Under the pieces are notes generated by a model. The model was given only the letters and a program-made list of their open reading frames with translations, was not told the origin of the DNA and made no database searches. Of a stretch of 37,008 nt of DNA, positions 33,101 through 37,008 are shown in pieces. The translations under genes were made by a program, and so were the position numbers. This DNA comes from a virus. The DNA lies in IMG/VR virus record IMGVR_UViG_3300033146_000590, positions 1 to 37,008 of that record; one strand, given 5' to 3'. The stretch's first letter is position 1. Each line of letters opens with the position of its first letter.

Positions 33101-35273
33101 TTACTCTACTTGGAGAAGATTTTATAGGACGACGATTGGGCGGCCTCGCAAAAAATTTTTCTGTCGCTACACTAGGATTAAATCCTTTTTCAAAAGTTAC
33201 TTGTGTCGATATTCGTTTCTTAATAGGTGATACGTAACGTCCAACCGCTGTATCAAGATCTACCCGATTAGAAACTGCATAATCTTCTTTATATCTAAGA
33301 GCAGCACCACGATGAGCAAATAATTCATTAGCAACCCATTCGGTAGCCCAATTTGGACCCATTGGAGATGAGGCTAAATTTATTACTTGGGCATAGACCG
33401 GAGCCTTATTGCGAAGCGCCTCTACATCAGGTCCATAATTAGAATATAACCATCCTGGATCTAATTGACGTTCAGCCTCGTGCATGAATAATTGTTTATC
33501 TTCAGGTCTCAGATCATTCTGCCAAATAGAATGTAGCCCTTCGTGTAAGGTCGTCTCTTTGATCCTGCTGGGCGATAGAACAGAATAGGTCCATTCACCT
33601 ATCTCACGTGCTGCACGTGCTCTAGGGACGTACTGGAGCGTGTCTGAGAGTATTGTAATGGGGTCAATGAAGCCACCCACTGACAATGTATTGTTTGAAG
33701 AGTCAAATTGGCCCATATCGCCAATGAATTTTCGTTTATAGAGTTCAACTTGAACTGAATCTCGTTTTTTAGGGTGGTCCCATCTAACCTGAGAATGATA
33801 TGCTTGAACTACTTTCTCCCTACTTATTAATTGTAGAGAGAGACGTTCATTATAAGCTCGTCTTATCTTTCTGAGAAATGACCCATATTCTTTCTCAGTA
33901 ATTACACCATCATCTGTTTGAGTAGATATACCAGCTGATACACGTGGTCCTTGGTATCCAGATCCAAAATCTGTATGCATATGGCGTAGACGACTAGCCG
34001 TACCATCGTGACCCAAACCTTCAATTGTATTGTAATCATCATCATCTCCAGAAATTAGAGATAATGGTTTAACGAGGCTTAGTATTCCAACACCAAGTGC
34101 AAGACCAAGAAGTAGTGTATTGTTCTTCACAAAAGATGCGGTTCTTTCTAATAATTTAGGTGCCTTTTTTAATCCTTTTACTACTTCTTCATCTGCCGCC
34201 TGGAATATTTTTTTCTTTGCTGAATAGACTTCAGTATCTATAATTCCTTCAGCATTTATGTGAGGAATAAACCAAGAGTTATTTACTGTATAGGTTGCCT
34301 CATTGAATTGAGTACTTTCTGAAATATATTCCAGAGGCACTCGATAGGTATCAGCTAAATTAGTTAGTCCCTTCTGAACATTTTTTGTAAATGATTTGTA
34401 ACTGTATTTAGTCTCTATCCTGGCAGCTTCTGCGAGTATGTCTTCTGTAGTATTATCATACATTACACTACTAATAAGCTTATTTTGTAGTGCTAACCTA
34501 TTCCATTCTCTTAATTCTTTTATAGAGAGAGAGTTACGATTAGAGAGAAGATTGTGAATCTCACGCAAGCCGCCGACATCGGCTTCTGACATATGTGCAT
34601 TAGCTAGAGGTTTACCAGTAAGAACTTGATAGACTAGTTCTTGTTTCCAACCAGACATACGAACTGGTCGTGGCCAAGAAGCTAACTTGTGTGCATGATC
34701 AGATAATCCAGATACAGTATTCTTCCCAGTCTCATAGAGTTTCACCCATTTGGATGCCTTAGTGTATCCTAGTGATTGTCTTTTAAGATGAGGATCAATA
34801 ATTCCATATGGGGCTTCTGTGACTACATGTGCAAGACGAAGTGCAGTCTCTTGGCCAAGATCTCTAATCTTTATTTTACTGAGTGCAGATGCTAATTCCT
34901 TATCGAGACCATACTTAGCTGCTCTTTCTTGTAATTTAGGAATATCAAAGCCATGAGGCTTATTAGGTAAATCAAATGCATTATCTACATATCCAGAAAA
35001 CCAACCTATTAGAGTGCTATCTTTATTAGCCTTCAGAACAGAGATGAATTTGTTCAACATCTCTTTTTCTGAAGTGAATTCCTTTCCTTGTTGTGCAAAG
35101 GACTTCTTCAGCGGTTGCCATACTTTTGAATCTGCCCAAACTCCAATAATGCTTCCTTCTGCTGGGTTGGCACCTAGAGTTTGAATTGGCTTATTATCTA
35201 TTCCATATGATATGGATAGAATGGAAGCATTGCTAAAGCCACCCGCCTCGATATCAAAAAATATATTTGCCAC
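30153..35273 (-). CDS. Multi-enzyme polyprotein: exonuclease, two metallopeptidase-like, SNase-like and kinase-like domains
   Basis: A 1706-residue protein with a GTG start (35271-35273) and GGAG overlapping the previous stop. Domains in order: a DEDDh exonuclease with Asp7/Glu9, Asp110 (GFDIPKL) and His227-x4-Asp232; a membrane-like helix (384-408); an HEGLH zinc-peptidase motif (577-581) with possible third ligands Glu645/Glu650; a staphylococcal-nuclease-like domain with Asp840, Arg865, Asp870, Glu873 and Arg925 (YGRYLG); a second HERVH motif (1196-1200) with Glu1238/1239; and a kinase-like domain with GKGGFGKV (about 1399-1406), Lys1421, HID at 1559-1561 (Asn of the loop replaced by Gln1566) and DWG (1579-1581). 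Three copies of a YNTIEGL-x-HDG...FGSG linker separate the modules. Residues 1650-1706 are basic and Ser-rich. It lies between a possible small terminase and glycine-zipper genes. I know of no single described protein with this set; roles of the parts in the cell are inferred. Confidence 0.78.
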   Translation of the reverse strand: MANIFFDIEAGGFSNASILSISYGIDNKPIQTLGANPAEGSIIGVWADSKVWQPLKKSFAQQGKEFTSEKEMLNKFISVLKANKDSTLIGWFSGYVDNAFDLPNKPHGFDIPKLQERAAKYGLDKELASALSKIKIRDLGQETALRLAHVVTEAPYGIIDPHLKRQSLGYTKASKWVKLYETGKNTVSGLSDHAHKLASWPRPVRMSGWKQELVYQVLTGKPLANAHMSEADVGGLREIHNLLSNRNSLSIKELREWNRLALQNKLISSVMYDNTTEDILAEAARIETKYSYKSFTKNVQKGLTNLADTYRVPLEYISESTQFNEATYTVNNSWFIPHINAEGIIDTEVYSAKKKIFQAADEEVVKGLKKAPKLLERTASFVKNNTLLLGLALGVGILSLVKPLSLISGDDDDYNTIEGLGHDGTASRLRHMHTDFGSGYQGPRVSAGISTQTDDGVITEKEYGSFLRKIRRAYNERLSLQLISREKVVQAYHSQVRWDHPKKRDSVQVELYKRKFIGDMGQFDSSNNTLSVGGFIDPITILSDTLQYVPRARAAREIGEWTYSVLSPSRIKETTLHEGLHSIWQNDLRPEDKQLFMHEAERQLDPGWLYSNYGPDVEALRNKAPVYAQVINLASSPMGPNWATEWVANELFAHRGAALRYKEDYAVSNRVDLDTAVGRYVSPIKKRISTQVTFEKGFNPSVATEKFFARPPNRRPIKSSPSRVNSSVVHTTGSLPWASTTKVARQQKKARPIPTSLLGTKINPTILDFRKKVINDREARKAFESELQRKQDAAQAKLGQLRESDFLSIPVSTIEGVNTKDDKIRRVDASKFNIEIEDADTVFLHRKDIVSRVKELFGYGKIAVRLAGIDAPETTGHSDDPLDNVRIWQNQVWGEQATKSLRQMAEAQGSDLGITVSTGRKTYGRYLGIVSGKDDKNLNLELTRTGDVSALPFGPADEDILLRGHVRIAEEEARSHKRGMWQYARYQAERLVNVYKGRTTTHNTFTRIDKLASNLLVGAEASFLESLGDEKRDLTTDEINLSRRFGRSLYYQSRKHKNIPKSNQAYAQHEGLQHNGVAWQMRQQMTEFGSGVLRKILSKNPTWIDENGAIRGISDKMFKFLAGATDTKNIWGQSYRIKSYYRQITQSKKILRKQGIWEEAQHVRRSLRSLEDLGQKNATFFNPNLSSSELSETILHERVHQFTPIVLQKVLKKYSKKFRASNPKFSYAYFANKNNIIEEAAAYTAEGNLYGGNLGLVQQQYAKLSKYLKTQTTKQQLRFAQQLPRPSKFSGFNDEYNTIEGLRHDGIAQYIRHNITPFGSGYDIFKNLTETTRNMASSKQAMEVLRKYLGSDVLKNSMHAIQSAGTELGSKEFIKKVKLGEFLQKTTEGDTFAIGKELGKGGFGKVESAYNLKTSKQAVYKTSVKNDASLTELYTNFNTDSLIMPGGRGWTPLMNEDPKFTVGILKEQQDAMRRTYLQFGSKHALLYEAEMQQKANNWLPDAVPKMLGVVNNKQQIGFFQEMAGRTIDRTNKREVGDAMFFLKEQARKMYGATENVPVHIDLHLSQVLRDKDNSFKLIDWGLATLRKELDNPTMEYVVERSIMNQEKRLLANIKSEVKVNPPLKYAALNKTKLTRTDTRRRLSREMAAGDRTHTLIPTLPYAERKTYTMLRKKEQAEIQKKTVKQMASNSSSTRRGSRNSRVSSSR

Positions 35274-35276
35274 TAG

Positions 35277-36092
35277 TTACTCCAGGGTGTCGTCAAACTC
35301 AGCATCAATTATTGATTGAGGAGATAGGACAGAAGATGTTTCGGCGGTCTCAATCTTTCTAGCGAGACTATCTAATTTAGTACGAAGTGCAGCCTGCTGA
35401 CTACTTGGGTCATCTGTGGGCTTTTGTTTGAGTGCTGCTTCTTTCTTGTATTTTTCTTGTCTGTCACCAACCATTAATTTAACTATCTTGCTCTTCCTGG
35501 CTTGAAGCTTGTCCTTCAGATCCATGAATGGAGATAGAGCCTTTTGGATTATGGGAGCACCCTGTTGGGTTACACCAATAGTTTGATCAGTTACTAATTC
35601 AGCATTATCTGGTAGAGATAGGTTCATATTAATTCTCATTAGAAGAATTTCTATTTCTGCTAGTTCTGAAATGTAACCTACTTCTGTAAAATTATTTGGA
35701 TCTACATCATACTCTTCAAAATATCTCACTATCCATTCTTTGAGTAATTGGGTTTCTATTATGCACTGTTTACCTATTGGATGTTTTCCCATTTTATATA
35801 GGGGACAGCGAGAGCGAAAAGGACAAAGATCCCCGCCGCAAAAAAGTGGAACCATTGCTGTGCTACCGGTTGAGAGTTTGCTCAAATGGTTGTGCAGAGA
35901 TAGGGCTTCCTTCTTTGTTAACTGAATATCTTCGTATTCATCTAGGTTATGGCCAAGAGAACGAAAAAAATTAGATTTAGTTATCTTTCCAGATATAGTA
36001 GTAGCAGTTCCGCCGAGAGAAATCATACCTTTCTCTTCTCTATTCTCTGCTGTAAATACAGATTCATCTTCAACTTCTTCTCGCTTACTCAC
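35277..36092 (-). CDS. Four-cysteine packaging-cluster protein, possible small terminase
   Basis: A 271-residue protein, first gene of the leftward operon. The start is GTG at 36090-36092 with AGGAG six bases upstream. Its clearest part is a cysteine cluster with Cys85, Cys90, Cys96 and Cys110 (FCGGDLCPFRSRCPLYKMG then GKQC), which could bind zinc or an iron-sulfur cluster. The N-terminus is acidic. A helical middle (ETQLLKEWIVRYFEEYDVD, ISELAEIEILLMRINMNL) and a charged C-terminal coiled-coil-like part (LDSLARKIETAETSSV) follow. Small terminase subunits are often encoded near the large subunit, are helical and end acidic, so this is my best guess. No helix-turn-helix is evident. Confidence 0.4.
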   Translation of the reverse strand: MSKREEVEDESVFTAENREEKGMISLGGTATTISGKITKSNFFRSLGHNLDEYEDIQLTKKEALSLHNHLSKLSTGSTAMVPLFCGGDLCPFRSRCPLYKMGKHPIGKQCIIETQLLKEWIVRYFEEYDVDPNNFTEVGYISELAEIEILLMRINMNLSLPDNAELVTDQTIGVTQQGAPIIQKALSPFMDLKDKLQARKSKIVKLMVGDRQEKYKKEAALKQKPTDDPSSQQAALRTKLDSLARKIETAETSSVLSPQSIIDAEFDDTLE

Positions 36093-36177
36093 TTGTTACT
36101 CCTAGTTGGATACTTATCTTAAAGTAAAATGTGTGACGTTATTCCTCAGATAGTATCATTTGAATTAGACCTAGTAA

Positions 36178-36183
36178 ATTATA
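36178..36183 (-). promoter_or_regulatory. Candidate -10 element for the leftward late operon
   Basis: The minus strand reads CTATATAATTTAC here, a perfect TATAAT, about 86 bases before the first GTG start. No good TTGACA is found 16-18 bases upstream, so a phage-specific or activator-dependent promoter is possible. Support is this one motif. Confidence 0.35.
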
Positions 36184-36221
36184 TAGGATGAGAGAAGAGA
36201 GACCACCGCCGCTGAAAAATT

Positions 36222-36365
36222 TAAATCTCGAAAAATTCTTACTAGTGCAATTTTGAGATTATTGCTACTTCGAGACAGAGTGCCGAGGGTGGGTCAAACT
36301 GTCTATAATTTAATGTATTAGAGTAAATCTCGAAAAATTCTTACTAGTGCAATTTTGAGATTATT
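36222..36365. repeat. Two perfect 42-bp direct repeats, 102 bp apart (36222-36263 and 36324-36365)
   Basis: Both copies begin TAAATCTCGAAAAATTC and continue with TTACTAGTGC and AATTTTGAGATTATT, and are identical over all 42 bases. Each copy is itself a near-palindrome: AATCTC..AAAATT pairs with AATTTTGAGATT around a loop. Each is followed, at different distances, by CGAGGGTGGGT (36284-36294 and 36369-36379). They are upstream of the leftward operon, so operator, promoter or origin iteron roles fit; I cannot choose between them. Confidence 0.92.
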
Positions 36366-36397
36366 TTTCGAGGGTGGGTATACATTTATATATGAGT

Positions 36398-36453
36398 GAA
36401 GAGACTCCTTTTCATGCAAGACCCCGGGGTCTTCATATGAAAGTATTCTCTTC
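36398..36453. repeat. 56-bp interrupted palindrome with core AAGACCCCGGGGTCTT
   Basis: The core at 36418-36433 is a perfect 16-base palindrome. Outer arms GAAGAGA (36398-36404) and TCTCTTC (36447-36453) are complementary and symmetric about the core, and TTTTCAT / ATGAAAG adds seven pairs with one wobble. It may extrude as a cruciform, form an RNA hairpin in either direction, or be a dimeric protein site. There is no adjacent T tract of the usual terminator kind. Confidence 0.8.
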
Positions 36454-36499
36454 TCTTGGTAGTGATTCACCACTAACTCTAGTGATGTCGCAGCCATTT

Positions 36500-36555
36500 A
36501 ACTCTAGTGATTAGAGTTTTAATAGTTGTGATTTCTAGTTTGAGACAACTTGTCT
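36500..36555. promoter_or_regulatory. Two dyad symmetric sites, candidate operators
   Basis: AACTCTA-GTGAT-TAGAGTT at 36500-36518 is a perfect seven-base inverted repeat; its left half (AACTCTAGTGAT) also occurs at 36475-36486. AGACAA-C-TTGTCT at 36543-36555 is a second perfect dyad. Short symmetric sites in a divergent regulatory region suit repressor binding, but no regulator gene is in the window. Confidence 0.4.
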
Positions 36556-36677
36556 TGAATTAAACAGGTATTTGTATCTATTTAATTCTTTTCACATATC
36601 TATATCTTCTTTTTTTTATTTATATGTGTGTGTACACATGGATATTACATGGTGTAGTACTCCACTCGTGCTCACAT

Positions 36678-36716
36678 TAGAGCGTTTAAGCTCTATCAAT
36701 GCCGCATTGTGCGGCA
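36678..36716 (+). ncRNA. Two small hairpins before the GC-rich small gene
   Basis: TAGAGC-GTTTAA-GCTCTA at 36678-36695 forms six pairs. TGCCGCA-TTG-TGCGGCA at 36700-36716 forms seven perfect pairs. The second ends just before the AAAGGA ribosome site of the small gene, so it could affect its translation if this region is transcribed rightward. Confidence 0.5.
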
Positions 36717-36729
36717 GAAAGGATTCACC

Positions 36730-36864
36730 ATGGGTGAGTTCTTTGTTGAGATCATCACGGACCGAGAGCGCCTAGTGCGCTCTTCAGTCCGTGTGCCGTC
36801 GGAGGCCCGCGAGGGTCTCCGACGGTTCCTCCTGAAGGACCCGAGGATGCGCGTTCAACCGTAG
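36730..36864 (+). CDS. Small GC-rich gene, 44 residues, with an acidic tail in the -1 frame
   Basis: The ATG at 36730 is preceded by AAAGGA with a six-base gap. The product begins MGEFFVEIITDRERLVRSS and ends DPRMRVQP before TAG at 36862-36864. Third codon positions are about 70 percent GC against a low second position, the usual bias of a GC-rich coding gene and quite unlike the AT-rich late genes. In the -1 frame from the last sense codons, a run of Glu and Val codons continues to a TAG at 36906-36908 (VEEEVEVEEEVFEEA), reading like a natural acidic C-terminus. This suggests a -1 frameshift, a sequencing or mutational indel, or chance. No family is recognised. The gene overlaps two strong RNA hairpins. 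Confidence 0.5.
   Translation: MGEFFVEIITDRERLVRSSVRVPSEAREGLRRFLLKDPRMRVQP
36756..36825 (+). ncRNA. Two strong consecutive hairpins, one capped by a GCGA (GNRA) tetraloop
   Basis: Hairpin one is 36756-36793: CACGGAC pairs with GTCCGTG and, inside a small internal loop, AGAGCGC pairs with GCGCTCT around CTAGT (14 pairs). Hairpin two is 36796-36825: CCGTCGGAGGCCC pairs with GGGTCTCCGACGG (13 pairs, one G-U) around GCGA. Both lie within the small gene, so they may be mRNA structure or part of a structured RNA. Confidence 0.6.
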
Positions 36865-36916
36865 AGGAGGAGGTCGAGGTCGAGGAGGAGGTCTTCGAGG
36901 AGGCATAGTGTCTCAC

Positions 36917-36994
36917 CCCGCAGTAGATGTAGAGGGTCTGCTGCGGGTTAACTACTTCTGTGTACTACCTGTCCTCTACATGGGTAGTACACAG
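36917..36994 (+). ncRNA. Pair of hairpins with complementary loops (candidate kissing interaction)
   Basis: The first stem is CCCGCAG (36917-36923) with CTGCGGG (36941-36947), extended by three pairs, one of them a wobble. The second is CTGTGTACTACC (36958-36969) with GGTAGTACACAG (36983-36994), 12 pairs. The loops contain ATGTAGAGG (36927-36935) and CCTCTACAT (36973-36981), exact reverse complements. If transcribed in either direction, the two loops could pair. It lies after the stop codons of the small gene, near the right edge, and there is no T tract after the second hairpin. Confidence 0.65.
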
Positions 36995-37008
36995 TTACTA
37001 TATGTATG

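Larger units (their letters stand above)
36093..36729. promoter_or_regulatory. Divergent intergenic region with repeats and dyads
   Basis: No convincing gene lies in these 637 bases, between the leftward operon and the rightward GC-rich island. They hold a TATAAT-like element, two 42-bp direct repeats each followed by CGAGGGTGGGT, a long interrupted palindrome, several short dyads and, near the end, two RNA-type hairpins. Several ORFs of about 40-67 codons appear but lack good ribosome sites. The layout fits the main regulatory or replication-control zone. Confidence 0.6.

Noticed and set aside
36392-36514. 40-codon plus-strand frame starting MSEETPFHARPRG
   Set aside because: It lies over the large palindrome, and no ribosome site is at the right distance; the frame is likely to be chance.
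36572-36775. 67-codon plus-strand frame starting at a TTG and running into the GC-rich island
   Set aside because: It has no ribosome site, its composition is hydrophobic and low-complexity at first, and it conflicts in frame with the better-supported small gene at 36730.
36784-36906. Minus-strand 40-codon frame starting MPPRRPPPRPRPPP in the GC-rich island
   Set aside because: It is the antisense of the GAG-rich repeat, which makes Pro/Arg codons automatically; a weak GGTGA is the only ribosome-like signal. Not excluded, but not supported.
36641-37008. Match to known tRNA, tmRNA or rRNA genes
   Set aside because: No cloverleaf, CCA end or conserved rRNA segment could be found in the structured island.
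1-37008. CRISPR array or insertion sequence
   Set aside because: The only near-exact repeats are the 42-bp pair and the 66-bp coding tract; neither has the spacing or ends of an array or a transposon.

Overview
The window looks like the virion-gene half of a large, AT-rich, contractile-tailed bacteriophage (myovirus), or a prophage of that kind. The support is a tail sheath, a terminase large subunit, a portal fused to a MuF-type domain, a prohead protease with a scaffold, an HK97-like major capsid protein and a cassette of modular fibres. No integrase, tRNA or clear host gene is visible. Genes follow strong AGGAG-type ribosome sites and use ATG, GTG and TTG starts, with many TAATG stop/start overlaps. 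This suits a bacterial host; I cannot name it.

Nearly everything is one leftward (minus-strand) late operon, read from about 36,100 down to 1. First comes packaging: a four-cysteine protein (possible small terminase), then a 1706-residue multi-enzyme protein, four small glycine-zipper or membrane-type proteins, and the large terminase, whose Walker A motif is split by a mini-intein. Next is the head: two structural proteins of unknown role, a small beta-rich protein, portal-MuF, protease-scaffold with a nested scaffold start, a capsid-associated protein and the major capsid protein. A UUCG-capped terminator follows the capsid gene. Then come fibre and appendage genes (14,580 to 6,334) with shared shuffled modules, a patatin-like phospholipase beside a papain-like (YiiX-type) protein that seems to lack its catalytic residues, three neck/connector proteins, the sheath, and a tail-tube-like gene cut by the left edge.

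The right end (36,093-37,008) differs. It is a divergent intergenic region with two perfect 42-bp direct repeats, a 56-bp interrupted palindrome and several dyads. After it comes a GC-rich island read rightward that holds a 44-codon gene candidate and a string of strong hairpins. One hairpin has 13 pairs and a GCGA tetraloop; two others have loops that are perfectly complementary over 9 bases (a possible kissing interaction).

The most unusual items are the 1706-residue protein, the GC-rich structured island, the nested scaffold start, and the patatin/papain-like pair inside the tail genes. The large protein joins a DEDDh exonuclease, a membrane segment, two HExxH metallopeptidase-like modules, a staphylococcal-nuclease-like domain and a protein-kinase-like domain, with three copies of a YNTIEGL...FGSG linker. 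Its place beside the packaging genes and the glycine-zipper proteins suggests, by inference only, a virion-carried, host-delivered enzyme set.
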